DNA of 64,000 bases from Phycisphaerae bacterium (GCA_030429705.1 JAUIES010000001.1:186001-250000); one strand, 5' to 3'; shown: positions 10,490 to 18,830, counted from the stretch's first letter. The notes: generated from the letters alone by a model not told the origin. Numbers and translations are program-made.

Positions 10490-11572
10490 TTATAATTTCA
10501 GTTTCGCACGGAAGAGTGTCACAATCTCAGCGTCGAGTCCCGCTTCCTCAGCTTTCTGAATGATGCGCAGCGCCGCTCGGGCTTTATCTTGCCCTTGCAA
10601 CAACACCGCCAGCGAGAGCCATGCGGATGAGGTCTTCAACTTATTCGCGGTCGGCGAGACCTTGCCCATCAGTTTGCGCGACCGTGACGATTCAAATCCA
10701 AGACGACGAAGCTCGAGCGGCGAGGACACGAGATCGGGTTGGTCTCGATAGGCCTTGCGGATCGCTGCAAAACCTTCTTCGGGTCGCTCGAGTTCAAACA
10801 TGGTGAGCGCGAACTCGCGAAGTGCTTCCGAATCATCGGTGTGTTCTTGAATGTGCAGACGATACTGCTCCTCAGCCGCCTCAAGGTCACCGATGATGAG
10901 CGCAAACCGCGCCAGTTCGAGCGTGGTTGGTGGTTCCGGAGGTGTTGCCGGTGCTGTCGGAAGCGCCTGGCGAGGTTGATTCAACATCCCCCACCCATTG
11001 GTCTGTGTTGGCGCTGACTGCCCGTTGGCGTAATACACATTCCCTGCGGGATACCAGCCATATCCGAAGCCGGTGTAGTAATTTCCGCCGTGCCCGTAGT
11101 GGTATGGCAGACAAACGACATCGTAACTCCAGCCGTAGTCAGCGCCGTACAGCACGGTGGTGTGGTCGCGGATATGCACCGGCAGATCGGCGAGCACGCG
11201 ATTGGCATCTGGGACAGTGACGCACGATCCTGAACGGGCGTAACTCGATCCGAACGCATTCCCGCGATAGGTATTGAACCCAAGTTGACCCGCAAGCCCG
11301 CCGTTGAGACCGATTGAGAAACCATCGCCGTTGATATTGAGAGAAGTCCCTGTCGATACATACGCAGGAAACCCGTATCCGTACACAGACTGCCCGTGAC
11401 CGGGAATGACGCTGAACAAATCGCCGCCGGTTGTTTGTGGTGTTTGACCGAACCCGGTCCTCATGGGAACGCCCGTGCTCGTCCGCAGTTGCCCAGGCTG
11501 ACTCTGAGCCACCGCCAAGGTCGAACCGAGCGAGAGAACACTCGTCAACACGGCGAAAATGATGGATCGCAT
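10490..11572 (-). CDS. Secreted protein with C-terminal TPR-like repeats
   Basis: A 360-residue exported protein. An N-terminal signal peptide (MRSIIFAVLTSVLSLGSTLA, cleavage after AVAQ) is followed by a Gly/Tyr-rich low-complexity region with repeated tyrosines (YHYGHGGNYYTGFGYGWYPA), and then from about residue 210 by helical repeats resembling TPRs (LELARFALIIGDLEAAEEQYRL, EALREFALTMFELERPEEGF, SAWLSLAVLLQGQDKARAAL). ATG 11572 is chosen over two upstream starts because GGAGG lies 6 nt before it. It is probably periplasmic or surface-associated. It reads in the same direction as rplK, but the rplK promoter lies in between, so it is likely a separate unit. Partner and role are unknown. Confidence 0.85.
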   Translation of the reverse strand: MRSIIFAVLTSVLSLGSTLAVAQSQPGQLRTSTGVPMRTGFGQTPQTTGGDLFSVIPGHGQSVYGYGFPAYVSTGTSLNINGDGFSIGLNGGLAGQLGFNTYRGNAFGSSYARSGSCVTVPDANRVLADLPVHIRDHTTVLYGADYGWSYDVVCLPYHYGHGGNYYTGFGYGWYPAGNVYYANGQSAPTQTNGWGMLNQPRQALPTAPATPPEPPTTLELARFALIIGDLEAAEEQYRLHIQEHTDDSEALREFALTMFELERPEEGFAAIRKAYRDQPDLVSSPLELRRLGFESSRSRKLMGKVSPTANKLKTSSAWLSLAVLLQGQDKARAALRIIQKAEEAGLDAEIVTLFRAKLKL

Positions 11573-11717
11573 AGGAAGCCTCCGATTCATGCCTGTTTCA
11601 TACCGCACGTCACACACCTCTATATACTCGCAAACTGTGCGAAAGATTCAATCAAAACCCGTCCAAGTCCGTGAAAACCTGACCAAATTCACCCACACAT
11701 GGCACGCTTCGCATGTG

Positions 11718-11723
11718 TATCCT
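11718..11723 (+). promoter_or_regulatory. -10-like box TATCCT, 9 nt before the lipoprotein start
   Basis: No Shine-Dalgarno sequence is present between this box and the ATG at 11733. Confidence 0.4.
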
Positions 11724-11732
11724 GTCCATTCC

Positions 11733-12401
11733 ATGCTCTACAGAACATTTATCGTGATCGTGGCACTTATCTCGGTCTCTTTGCCGGGCGGCTGTTCGGT
11801 GTTGCCTCCAGCACTCGTTGGCGCTCGCAGTTCGGTCGAGTTGGTCTCGGTTGACGGCTCGACGGCGTTGCGACCAGCACTTCCGACAAGACTCTACCGA
11901 TTCGTCGACGAGAACACCGCTGATGTGATTCTCACCGATCTTTCCTTGGAGGAACTGACATCGGCTGACGCACCACCCGCAACCGGGCAGATCGTTCACC
12001 TCCAACTGTTCATGCGACCGATGCCGGGCCGTACACCGATTGCTCGAGAGGCCTGCTCGACCTCGATCCGTTGTGCGGTTCTCGCGCGCGGTCAGGTTGG
12101 AATGTACGGCGGGGGTGGGTTCTTGATCCCAGAATCGAAGCCGGGCGGGCAACTTTTTGGTGGCTCAATGTCGCGGGGATCTTTGCGATTGATCAAATCG
12201 ACCGGCCAATTCGTCGATCGACTCGGACCGACGCACGCCGATGTTTCATTCACCGCCAATCGCGACGATGATGCCGTGACGACCTGGCTCAGTCTGATGG
12301 ACCGCCTGGCACTTGTCGGTGTAAGCGTTGAACAACCCGCACCAGCCGCGCCTGAAGAGCCGGTAGAGAAAGACAACGCAGAACCGGCATCACCAGAGTG
12401 A
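11733..12401 (+). CDS. Putative lipoprotein
   Basis: A 222-residue protein with a hydrophobic N-terminus (MLYRTFIVIVALISVSLPGG) ending at a cysteine at position 21. The lipobox is imperfect (LPGGC, proline at -3), but the context is that of a lipoprotein. The mature part has no domain I recognise. It carries a Gly-rich turn (GMYGGGGFLIPESKPGGQLFGG) and an acidic, proline-rich C-terminus. The in-frame extension upstream overlaps the divergent gene's promoter region and is rejected. It is transcribed divergently from the secreted TPR protein and converges on the amidohydrolase with an 18-nt gap. Confidence 0.75.
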   Translation: MLYRTFIVIVALISVSLPGGCSVLPPALVGARSSVELVSVDGSTALRPALPTRLYRFVDENTADVILTDLSLEELTSADAPPATGQIVHLQLFMRPMPGRTPIAREACSTSIRCAVLARGQVGMYGGGGFLIPESKPGGQLFGGSMSRGSLRLIKSTGQFVDRLGPTHADVSFTANRDDDAVTTWLSLMDRLALVGVSVEQPAPAAPEEPVEKDNAEPASPE

Positions 12402-12418
12402 TTCAAAATCTGTGCAAG

Positions 12419-13573
12419 TCACCCGCCGTGAGCTGCGTACCACGCGTCAAGCGTGCGCTCTGCGGCGCTGCGGTAGAACACGGTGAGGACATCCTCGGGC
12501 AATTGGTGACCGGTCAACTGGGGGGCACTCAGTTCGTCGTACCGCTCAGGATCAACCATCGCAAGATCAGGATCGGCGATGTTTGATTCACCACGATCAC
12601 CAGACTCGTACATGGTCCGCAACGCCCAATAGCGACTGGCATACAGGTTGAATGCGTCATCGTCACTAGCGGCGAGCGTCGCGCCAAAACGCGGGCTGTC
12701 GGGGTCGCCAGCCTCGAGGTGCTCATCACTGACGACGATATCTGAACCGAAGAGGATGCGGCCATTGAACCGCTCGAGGAATCCGAGGAATGCATCTCGC
12801 GGATGTTTGCTCAGTTCCCGCACCATCCACTTGGTCGCGGACGCATCGAGAATCAGATTGTCGTGTCGCTCGAGCAATCCAGTGAGAAACGCGAGATCTT
12901 CCGGCCACCCCCCCATGTGGGCAGCCATCCATGGTTGGGTGTAGATAGCGAGCATGCGCTCGAGACCGACATATTGATCGCGTTTGGTGCCATATCGGGT
13001 GCTGTCCGCGTAGGTGGTCTTGAACCAGGTATCAGGATCAGCAATGTGGATCATGCCCATCATGTTCAGTTCGCTGGCGCGGTCCATGATTCGACGCCGC
13101 CACGGTGCGTCGGCAGCAACGACCTCTTCAGGATCGACACCCGCCTTTTCGACATAGTCACGCAAGCGCGGCGCGCTCCAGAGTTTGACACACCGAGCAC
13201 CCCGCTCGTGCCACTCGGGCAGCAGATCGAGAAACCCCTCTCGCATGGCATGGCCGATGTCGTCACTGCCATAGTTGGGGATCGCGATAAACCGCGCCCG
13301 GTCGCCCATGACGGCACTGACTTCGTCGTGGGCGGCGATCTGTGTCTGGCTGTAGACCCGTTCGATGCCGTAGGCGTCAGCGACTTCGAGGAATATGCGT
13401 GCGCTCTTCGGGCCGTTGATATGCATGTGGGCATCGATGATCGGAACAACCGGTTGACCGAGCCGAACGGCTTCAGCCGCGTAGTCGAGACCAAACCGGT
13501 TGGCGGCAATGCGGGCCCGCTCGATCGGATCGACGGGCGGCGGGCTCGGGTCTCGTGTACGCTTGGTAGACAT
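12419..13573 (-). CDS. Amidohydrolase-family metal-dependent hydrolase
   Basis: A 384-residue cytoplasmic protein of the amidohydrolase-2 type (TIM-barrel). The first metal-binding motif is at residues 47-53 (DAHMHIN, H49 and H51). Later elements fit the fold: MIHIADPDTW for a strand-5/6 histidine, AAHMGGWP and LFGSDIVVSD, where the last aspartate is the usual catalytic/metal ligand. Substrate is not predictable; relatives include decarboxylases and uronate isomerase-like enzymes. Start ATG 13573 lies 6 nt after a TACGAT box and has no ribosome-binding sequence. It is divergent from the glycosyltransferase, and the two starts are only 66 nt apart. Confidence 0.85.
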   Translation of the reverse strand: MSTKRTRDPSPPPVDPIERARIAANRFGLDYAAEAVRLGQPVVPIIDAHMHINGPKSARIFLEVADAYGIERVYSQTQIAAHDEVSAVMGDRARFIAIPNYGSDDIGHAMREGFLDLLPEWHERGARCVKLWSAPRLRDYVEKAGVDPEEVVAADAPWRRRIMDRASELNMMGMIHIADPDTWFKTTYADSTRYGTKRDQYVGLERMLAIYTQPWMAAHMGGWPEDLAFLTGLLERHDNLILDASATKWMVRELSKHPRDAFLGFLERFNGRILFGSDIVVSDEHLEAGDPDSPRFGATLAASDDDAFNLYASRYWALRTMYESGDRGESNIADPDLAMVDPERYDELSAPQLTGHQLPEDVLTVFYRSAAERTLDAWYAAHGG

Positions 13574-13579
13574 CTGGCG

Positions 13580-13585
13580 ATCGTA
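13580..13585 (-). promoter_or_regulatory. -10-like box TACGAT, 6 nt before the amidohydrolase start
   Basis: The spacing places the likely transcription start at the A of the ATG at 13573. Confidence 0.45.
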
Positions 13586-13639
13586 GCCACGGCGCATTGC
13601 CCGATTGTCCGTTCCAACAGCCTATTCAACAGAGCCACC

Positions 13640-14890
13640 ATGCCAAGTAATACACCACGCCCCACCGACGACATTCCTGATTCCAATGAGGCGTTCCTGT
13701 CATCGCAGCGACCAACGAAGGACACGCGTCGTACGGGGCCAGCCCGCATCGCCCTCGCGCATGACTGGACGGTCACCGTGCGTGGCGGCGAGGCGGTCCT
13801 CGAACGCATCGCCGGTTATGTCGACATGCACCACAAGGCTGCGGCTCTGTTCACGCTCTTTGATTCGGGGGTCGCCATCGGGCCCAAGACCGACAAGATC
13901 CCTCGGGTTGCGTCGAGCAAGAGCAAGTTGCCCATGGCCAAGGGGCTGCGCCGCTGGATGGCGCCTTTGTATCCCTCGATGGTTGAAGAACTGGGCGGTC
14001 GACTTGAGAACTTGCACAAGGCCGAGCCGATTGATCTGTTGATCTCGACCAGTTCGGCGATGATCAAGAACCTTCGGCCGCCCGGCGATGCGGCCCACAT
14101 CTGCTATTGCCACACGCCCGCGCGCTGGTTGTACGACCAGATGGACGCCTATGGCAAGGGTTCGGGCGGCGGCGGGCTGCGTGGGCTCGGACTCAAGATG
14201 TTCGGCGACAAATTACGCGCGTTCGATGCATCGGGCACGCGCACCGTTTCGGTCTTTTTGGCAAACTCGGAAGCGACGCGGGCGATGATCGAGCGGATCT
14301 ATAACCGTGACGCGGCGGTGGTGTGGCCTCCTGTGCGGACCGCGTTCTTTACGCCCGATGCCAATGTTGCCCGCGAGGATTTCTGGCTGCTCGTCAGTGC
14401 GCTCGAACCGTACAAGCGGGTGGATCTCGCGATCGAGGCGGCGTGCAAAGCGCGGCAGCGGCTGATCGTCGCGGGCGAGGGGACACAGAAGGGGTTTTTG
14501 GCGGCCCATGCCCGGGCGATGAGCAAGAAGCACGCCGGCGGGGTCAAGGGGCTTATCTCATTCGTCGGGCGCGTCGGTGATGAGCAACTGCGCGACCTGT
14601 ATCGCCGGGCGGGTGCGTTCATTTTCCCGCAGATCGAGGATTTTGGCATCACGGCTGTTGAGGCGCAGGCGTGCGGCTGCCCGGTGGTCGCTCGCAGCGA
14701 AGGGGGGGCTATCGATTCGGTGATCCCCGGCAAGACGGGGGCGTTCTTTGAAGACGCCGATGCCGACGCACTCGTTGCAGCGGTCAAGGCGCTGCCGTCG
14801 AACGCGGCGGCGTGCCGCACCAATGCCGAGCGTTTCAGCGAGAAACTGTTTGATCAGCGACTGGCGATGCATGTCGAGGCAGCGGTGTAG
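13640..14890 (+). CDS. GT4-family glycosyltransferase
   Basis: A 416-residue glycosyltransferase of the GT-B fold. The N-terminal acceptor half begins RIALAHDWTVTVRGGEAVLE, and ICYCHTPARWLYDQMDAY is typical of mannosyltransferase-like GT4 enzymes. The C-terminal half has LLVSALEPYKRVDLAIEA and the donor-binding E-x7-E motif in EDFGITAVEAQACGCPVV near residue 335. It probably adds a sugar to a polysaccharide or lipid carrier at the inner face of the membrane; substrate is unknown. The frame is open far upstream, but that region is antisense to the amidohydrolase, so the first ATG after it is used. No other polysaccharide gene is adjacent. Confidence 0.92.
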   Translation: MPSNTPRPTDDIPDSNEAFLSSQRPTKDTRRTGPARIALAHDWTVTVRGGEAVLERIAGYVDMHHKAAALFTLFDSGVAIGPKTDKIPRVASSKSKLPMAKGLRRWMAPLYPSMVEELGGRLENLHKAEPIDLLISTSSAMIKNLRPPGDAAHICYCHTPARWLYDQMDAYGKGSGGGGLRGLGLKMFGDKLRAFDASGTRTVSVFLANSEATRAMIERIYNRDAAVVWPPVRTAFFTPDANVAREDFWLLVSALEPYKRVDLAIEAACKARQRLIVAGEGTQKGFLAAHARAMSKKHAGGVKGLISFVGRVGDEQLRDLYRRAGAFIFPQIEDFGITAVEAQACGCPVVARSEGGAIDSVIPGKTGAFFEDADADALVAAVKALPSNAAACRTNAERFSEKLFDQRLAMHVEAAV

Positions 14891-14896
14891 GTGGGG

Positions 14897-14938
14897 AAGG
14901 CATTGGGGATTAGGCATTGGGCATTGGGAAATCGGGGG
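14897..14938 (+). repeat. Heptanucleotide tandem tract
   Basis: Six 7-nt units of the type aaggcat-tggggat-taggcat-tgggcat-tgggaaa directly follow the glycosyltransferase stop. Consensus is near tRGGcAt. Related tracts occur at 22536-22577 and, in the opposite orientation, at 23356-23390. Confidence 0.7.
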
Positions 14939-14989
14939 ATTGAGGCGTGACGACCGGCTACCCGTGCGCTTGCGCCGTGACAGGCAGCA

Positions 14990-15153
14990 TGCTCCCTCCC
15001 TTGCGCCTTCGCGGGGGATGTGGCTGCGTCCTCGAAGCCGGAGGGGGTCTTGGGCCGGGTGCGTTCGCCGTATGATGCAGTCGATGTCAAAGCAGGCGCA
15101 CCCCCACCGACCATCGCTGCGCTCGGCCACCTCCCCCGCGGCGCGGGGGAGGG
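14990..15153 (+). repeat. Compound palindromic element A, copy 1
   Basis: Left arm: an imperfect hairpin (ctccctcccttgcg / cgcgggggat) followed by gaagccggagggggtc. A short variable centre follows, then a right arm with gcaccccc, gctgcgctcggcc and a near-perfect hairpin (cctcccccgc / gcgggggagg). The arms are roughly inverted copies of each other. It lies between the glycosyltransferase and the 3' end of the first ribbon gene and contains no gene. Confidence 0.75.
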
Positions 15154-15179
15154 CGGAAATTCGCCGGGTGACGACAATA

Positions 15180-15857
15180 TCAGATGGCGGATGTTGGCCG
15201 CCCCCACCCACACTCCGGGCAGCCGTGTTCGAAGGCGCCCTTGAGGTCGTAGTTGCACTGCGGGCAGTGGCCGTTGCGGCGGCGACGGCGGCGGCGGAGC
15301 ACCGGCCAGCCAAAGAGTGGAGCCGACCAGAGCGCGGCGTAGAACGCAGAACCGGCGATCAGCCCGCGCCAGATCGGGCGCAGCGGGATCGCGCGGTAGG
15401 CGTGCGATTGGCGGCCAGTGATTCGGATGAGGTCGATCCCGCCGCTGGCGGCGTGAACCCCGATCTTGCTCGGTCCGGCCAGCGGGTACCAGTAACTGAG
15501 CATGGGCCAGCCGAAGCCTTCCTGACCGAGGTTCCGCGGGTTGGCGAGCAGGGCATCGACCGATGCGGTCGGCCAGTCTTCCCACGCGACCACAGGAGCA
15601 TCGGGGTCGAGCGGCGTGCGGGGGGGCCACATCGTCGTGATGCACCCGCGATATTCGCGGCCGAATGAGAACAAGCGCGATTGATGAAGGCCGGGGCCGG
15701 TCTCACGGATATCGCGCGACGCGGGACCGGCGGGCGTGCGGCGGGGCAGGAGATCTTCTCCCCACCCCGCGAGCAGAGCCGCGACCAGCCAGTTGGTCAC
15801 CGCCCCCAAGAGGAGGCAGAGCAGAAGCGTCAGGATCAAGCGTGGCCATGGCCGCAT
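15180..15857 (-). CDS. Membrane protein with C-terminal zinc ribbon
   Basis: A 225-residue protein with an N-terminal membrane segment (residues 6-30, LILTLLLCLLLGAVTNWLVA), an exported middle domain, a second hydrophobic segment (LIAGSAFYAALWSAPLFGWPVL), an Arg-rich stop (LRRRRRRRN) and a cytoplasmic zinc ribbon CPQCNYDL...GCPECGWG. It shares this order and several motifs with the 291-residue protein at 17334-18209, so the two are paralogues. The ligand or partner is unknown; the ribbon may bind zinc for protein or nucleic-acid contact. ATG 15857 lies 6 nt after a TAGACT box. Confidence 0.85.
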   Translation of the reverse strand: MRPWPRLILTLLLCLLLGAVTNWLVAALLAGWGEDLLPRRTPAGPASRDIRETGPGLHQSRLFSFGREYRGCITTMWPPRTPLDPDAPVVAWEDWPTASVDALLANPRNLGQEGFGWPMLSYWYPLAGPSKIGVHAASGGIDLIRITGRQSHAYRAIPLRPIWRGLIAGSAFYAALWSAPLFGWPVLRRRRRRRNGHCPQCNYDLKGAFEHGCPECGWGRPTSAI

Positions 15858-15863
15858 GGAGAG

Positions 15864-15869
15864 AGTCTA
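15864..15869 (-). promoter_or_regulatory. -10-like box TAGACT, 6 nt before start 15857
   Basis: The box and the following pyrimidine-rich CTCTCC are nearly identical to those before 18209 and 21591. Confidence 0.45.
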
Positions 15870-15956
15870 CCGGTGCCGTGGGCCAAGGGGTGCAGGCTGT
15901 GACTGGCCCGTTGCGCGACCTGTCTTGGTCGGTCGGCTGCATGCAAGGCACCTTGT

Positions 15957-16192
15957 GCTCCCTCCCCCGTGTCTTCGCGGGGGAGGTGGTCGAGTCTTCG
16001 AGACCGGAGGGGGTCCTCTCAATCCTCCCCCGCGTCTTCGTGGGGGAGGTGGCTGAGACTTCGAAGCCGGAGGGGGTCTTCGGGCGGGTGCATCCGGCAT
16101 CTAAATCGCCGATCATCAAGCCGGACGCACCCCCGCAGGCCTTCGCTGCGCTCGGCCACCTCCCCCGCGGCGCGGGGGAGGGAGATGGCGGG
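15957..16192 (+). repeat. Compound palindromic element A, copy 2 (left arm duplicated)
   Basis: The left arm (hairpin plus gagaccggagggggtc) occurs twice in tandem, at about 15959-16017 and 16024-16083. A variable centre and one right arm (cttcgctgcgctcggccacc plus hairpin) ending at 16192 follow. It fills the 356-nt gap between two divergent ribbon genes and ends 7 nt before the TACGAT box of the next gene. It is open in several frames, so conceptual peptides from it are artefacts. Confidence 0.8.
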
Positions 16193-16198
16193 CCGCCC

Positions 16199-16204
16199 TA
16201 CGAT
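16199..16204 (+). promoter_or_regulatory. -10-like box TACGAT, 9 nt before start 16214
   Basis: Any -35 element would fall inside the right arm of repeat element A copy 2. Confidence 0.4.
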
Positions 16205-16213
16205 GCAAGAGCC

Positions 16214-16837
16214 ATGACCACGCCGTCACCAAAACCCGAGACCCCCCCAGCCGGGCCGACGGTCTGCGAATGTGGCTATGACCTGACGGGGTTGCCGGTG
16301 GATGACGACGCGAAGTGCCCGGAGTGCGGTGTTGTCATATCAACGATCAAGCCACCCATCGAAATTGACGGGCGGACGGTTCTGGCAACCACCATTGCGT
16401 TTATGCCATCGATCGTTGCCGGAACGAAGGTTTGCACTTGCGGCTATGACCTGACGGGGTTGCCAGCGGATGGCGACACAAAATGTCCCGAGTGTGGGAT
16501 TGTTCTTGCAACAATCAAGCCGCGCGTTCGAGTCGGCATTCGGGAATTCGTATTGTTCGCCGTCGCGATTCTTCCATCGATCATGGTTGTTTGCGATCCG
16601 TTGATCGAGATGATGCACACCAGAGGGTTTCTGACATCACCCGCGATCGACGCTCTGACTTGGGTCATCATCGGATGGTTCTTCTTCGTGTCCATGCCGG
16701 CAAGCGTTCTGCTTCTTCAACCATCCCTCGCTGGCAAGCCTACTCCAGAACGATTGATGCCTCAGGTGATTGCGGTCGGTTTGTGTTTCATCGTGAACAT
16801 CGAAATCAGCGTCCTGGCGATGTATCTGATGATGTAG
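16214..16837 (+). CDS. Membrane protein with two tandem zinc ribbons
   Basis: A 207-residue protein. The first ribbon (CECGYDLTGLP...KCPECG, residues about 17-38) is followed by VVISTIKP, and a near-copy (CTCGYDLTGLP...KCPECG, then IVLATIKP) begins about 58 residues later. Two or three membrane segments follow (EFVLFAVAILPSIMVV, LTWVIIGWFFFVSMPASVLL, VIAVGLCFIVNIEISVLAMY). The duplicated N-terminus suggests recombination between neighbouring paralogues that left one gene with two ribbon modules. Its C-terminal half resembles the ribbonless protein at 18902-19252. ATG 16214 is used; the upstream open frame runs through the repeat. Function unknown. Confidence 0.82.
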   Translation: MTTPSPKPETPPAGPTVCECGYDLTGLPVDDDAKCPECGVVISTIKPPIEIDGRTVLATTIAFMPSIVAGTKVCTCGYDLTGLPADGDTKCPECGIVLATIKPRVRVGIREFVLFAVAILPSIMVVCDPLIEMMHTRGFLTSPAIDALTWVIIGWFFFVSMPASVLLLQPSLAGKPTPERLMPQVIAVGLCFIVNIEISVLAMYLMM

Positions 16838-16870
16838 GATTGATCGTGCGTGGCACAAGCCGACTCGCCA

Positions 16871-16876
16871 TACGAT
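16871..16876 (+). promoter_or_regulatory. -10-like box TACGAT, 9 nt before start 16886
   Basis: The stretch between box and ATG ends in CCAGCC, much like the copy before 16214. Confidence 0.4.
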
Positions 16877-16885
16877 GTACCAGCC

Positions 16886-17344
16886 ATGACCACCCAGCCG
16901 TCCAAACCTGAGACCCCCCCAGTCGGACCGATGGTGTGCGCGTGCGGCTATGACCTGACGGGGTTGCCGGTGGATGCCGGAGCGAAGTGTCCGGAGTGCG
17001 GCGCAGAAGTCGGGTCTGGCACGCATGGCGGTGCGTGGCACGGGCGGACCTGGGTTCGATTGCTGATCGCAGCAGCGCCGGCCATTGTCTTTATTGTCTA
17101 TTTCTTTGGTATTGGATCAGTGGCCAGCAGGCCGTTGATGGAATCCACGGTGAACCCTGTGATGATCGTCAGTGCTGCGCTTCTGCTGTTCGTGTCACTG
17201 CCGATGAGTGTCGTGATCGGCCTCGCGTTCTGGCCAACCGAGGGTGCGGCCAAGGGGATTGCTGTGGCACTCGGAGCGGTTGCCCTGTGCTTGATTGTTC
17301 ATTTCTTGGTTTTCGTCGGCATGGGTTTGTGGTTCACGCGTTAA
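16886..17344 (+). CDS. Membrane protein with N-terminal zinc ribbon
   Basis: A 152-residue protein: a Pro-rich lead (SKPETPPVGP), ribbon CACGYDLTGLP...KCPECG at residues 18-40, then three hydrophobic segments (LLIAAAPAIVFIVYFFGI, VMIVSAALLLFVSLPMSVVI, GIAVALGAVALCLIVHFLVF). The ribbon should face the cytoplasm. It lies 48 nt after the two-ribbon gene in the same direction but has its own -10-like box and start, so it may be an independent unit. Its last 11 nt overlap the convergent gene at 17334-18209. Confidence 0.83.
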   Translation: MTTQPSKPETPPVGPMVCACGYDLTGLPVDAGAKCPECGAEVGSGTHGGAWHGRTWVRLLIAAAPAIVFIVYFFGIGSVASRPLMESTVNPVMIVSAALLLFVSLPMSVVIGLAFWPTEGAAKGIAVALGAVALCLIVHFLVFVGMGLWFTR

Positions 17345-18209
17345 GGCGTGACGGGCGCGAGGATTGTTCTTGTCGCGCCTCACGCCCCCACCCGCATTCC
17401 GGGCAGCCGTGTTCGAGGTCGCTCTTGAGGTCGTAGTTGCAGTGCGGGCAGTGGCCCTTGCGTCGGCGGCGGCGTTGCTTGAGTAGCGGCAGGCCGATGA
17501 GGGGGAGAGCCCAGATCGCGCCGTAGAACACGGTATTCGCGGCAAGACCAGACCAAACGGGATGCAATGGGAGGAGCCATGTCGCGTCGACAGTATTGGC
17601 GTTGGTTTGCCCATGCAGCGTGATCGACCAGTGATGCTCTTCTGGAGGCTCGGTTGTACCGGGAGGGACACTCCGTTCGGGCCTGACACTCGCCCACTCC
17701 ATGCAAACGAACGGCCAACCATGGGCCAGTGTTCTGATGATCACTTGTTGACCTGGCCCGACAAACTCCCCCAGCCATAACGAATGAAGGTCCGCTGCCC
17801 GATCTGCAAGCAATGGCGGATAGATGTACGCTTCCGATTGATAATCCATCACGAGCCGATCGTCCCTATTCGCGCCATATCGCTCTACATACTCCCGCTG
17901 CGCAGTCTCGCGCATTCGGTACGCGCCGCGCCGCGATGCATTGCTCATTTGCGAGGCAAAACTGCCATCGTCGGGATGGTCCATTCGGGCGATTCGCCAT
18001 GTCTCCCATCGAACCCCTCTTTCCTGTCCTCGAGAGAGGCTGATAAAGTGAGGTTCGACGACTGTCATAGCTTCTGTCCAGTTTCCTCGCGGCTTGAACC
18101 AGTCCATCCATTGCGAGAACGAAAGCCCCCATGCGACCATCCACGAGGTAACCGCTCCGAGCAGGACACAGAGCGTGAGCCGGATAATGAGTGATCGCCG
18201 TGACCGCAT
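17334..18209 (-). CDS. Membrane protein with C-terminal zinc ribbon (larger paralogue)
   Basis: A 291-residue paralogue of the 15180-15857 product: N-terminal membrane segment (IIRLTLCVLLGAVTSWMVAW), an exported domain of about 180 residues with many charged and aromatic residues, a second membrane segment (GLAANTVFYGAIWALPLIGL), Arg/Lys-rich LKQRRRRRKG, then ribbon CPHCNYDL...GCPECGWG near residues 250-275. The segments PLRPIWRGL/PLHPVWSGL and the membrane anchors align well between the two. ATG 18209 lies 6 nt after a TAGACT box. Function unknown. Confidence 0.85.
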   Translation of the reverse strand: MRSRRSLIIRLTLCVLLGAVTSWMVAWGLSFSQWMDWFKPRGNWTEAMTVVEPHFISLSRGQERGVRWETWRIARMDHPDDGSFASQMSNASRRGAYRMRETAQREYVERYGANRDDRLVMDYQSEAYIYPPLLADRAADLHSLWLGEFVGPGQQVIIRTLAHGWPFVCMEWASVRPERSVPPGTTEPPEEHHWSITLHGQTNANTVDATWLLPLHPVWSGLAANTVFYGAIWALPLIGLPLLKQRRRRRKGHCPHCNYDLKSDLEHGCPECGWGREARQEQSSRPSRLNA

Positions 18210-18215
18210 GGGATG

Positions 18216-18221
18216 AGTCTA
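18216..18221 (-). promoter_or_regulatory. -10-like box TAGACT, 6 nt before start 18209
   Basis: Extended context TGATAGACT is shared with the boxes before 21591 and 23079. Confidence 0.45.
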
Positions 18222-18265
18222 TCAGAGGGCCGCCAGTCCACCAATGACCGATACAGGCTGTCTCA

Positions 18266-18308
18266 TGAGGGGGTGCGGGGGAACCCTCCCCCGCGGGAGC
18301 GGTGCCGA
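18266..18308 (+). repeat. Hairpin repeat B, copy 1
   Basis: Unit tgagggggtgcgggggaacc followed by ctcccccgcgggagcggtgc. The core gcggggg/cccccgc can pair. It lies between the 3' end of the 18370-18774 gene and the 5' end of the 17334-18209 gene. Confidence 0.75.
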
Positions 18309-18369
18309 AACACCTCGAACCGTTGATCAGCATTTCAACATGGCTTCAATGTGACACGCACAGAGTTCT

Positions 18370-18774
18370 TTACGACCCTGCCGCTCGATTGCTCACTCGA
18401 GTTGTGCGCGACTTTGTTCGAATCTCGGCTCGCATCATGGCAAACCAGATCACTGGTGCAATGAGAACGAAGATACCCGAGTTCAGCGCCGGCTTCATGC
18501 GCGTGGCACTGATGTCGTCGCCAAGGTACCCGATGATGGATGCAATCAAGATGAGGGCGCAGGCGGCGAAGAGCGCGAGCATCGCAACGGTGTATGTCAC
18601 AACCCCAACCCACCAGCCGAGTCGTGGATTCCGGTACAACACGATCCGAGGTAAACCGAGGCAGCCCAAAACAGCCAGCCCGAGATATGCCAAGCCGCCA
18701 AGCGTGAATAACAAGTATCCGGGCCATCCAAAACTGTTGATCCACTCGATCATGCGGCGCATAGCCTCCTGCAT
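18370..18774 (-). CDS. Small integral membrane protein
   Basis: A 134-residue protein with three or four hydrophobic segments (GYLLFTLGGLAYLGLAVLGC, LGWWVGVVTYTVAMLALFAA, ALILIASIIGYLG, GIFVLIAPVIWFAMM) and a basic C-terminus. It has no ribbon or recognised family. It sits within the ribbon-protein array and shares the promoter-start arrangement: TAGAAT 6 nt before ATG 18774. Two downstream ATGs (18762, 18750) follow an AGGAGG and could be alternative starts. Function unknown. Confidence 0.7.
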   Translation of the reverse strand: MQEAMRRMIEWINSFGWPGYLLFTLGGLAYLGLAVLGCLGLPRIVLYRNPRLGWWVGVVTYTVAMLALFAACALILIASIIGYLGDDISATRMKPALNSGIFVLIAPVIWFAMMRAEIRTKSRTTRVSNRAAGS

Positions 18775-18780
18775 GTCACG

Positions 18781-18786
18781 ATTCTA
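18781..18786 (-). promoter_or_regulatory. -10-like box TAGAAT, 6 nt before start 18774
   Basis: Five of six positions match the TATAAT consensus. Confidence 0.45.
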
Positions 18787-18830
18787 TCGATCCCGACCAT
18801 GCCACGGATCGTCTATATCGGTCCGTGCCC

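Noticed and set aside
12803-13639. Long 5' extension of the glycosyltransferase frame
   Set aside because: It overlaps the amidohydrolase on the other strand and carries no glycosyltransferase homology; the protein begins at 13640.
15665-16213. 5' extension of the two-ribbon gene through repeat element A
   Set aside because: The extension is encoded by the repeat and the end of the divergent gene; related genes start at the Pro-rich lead.
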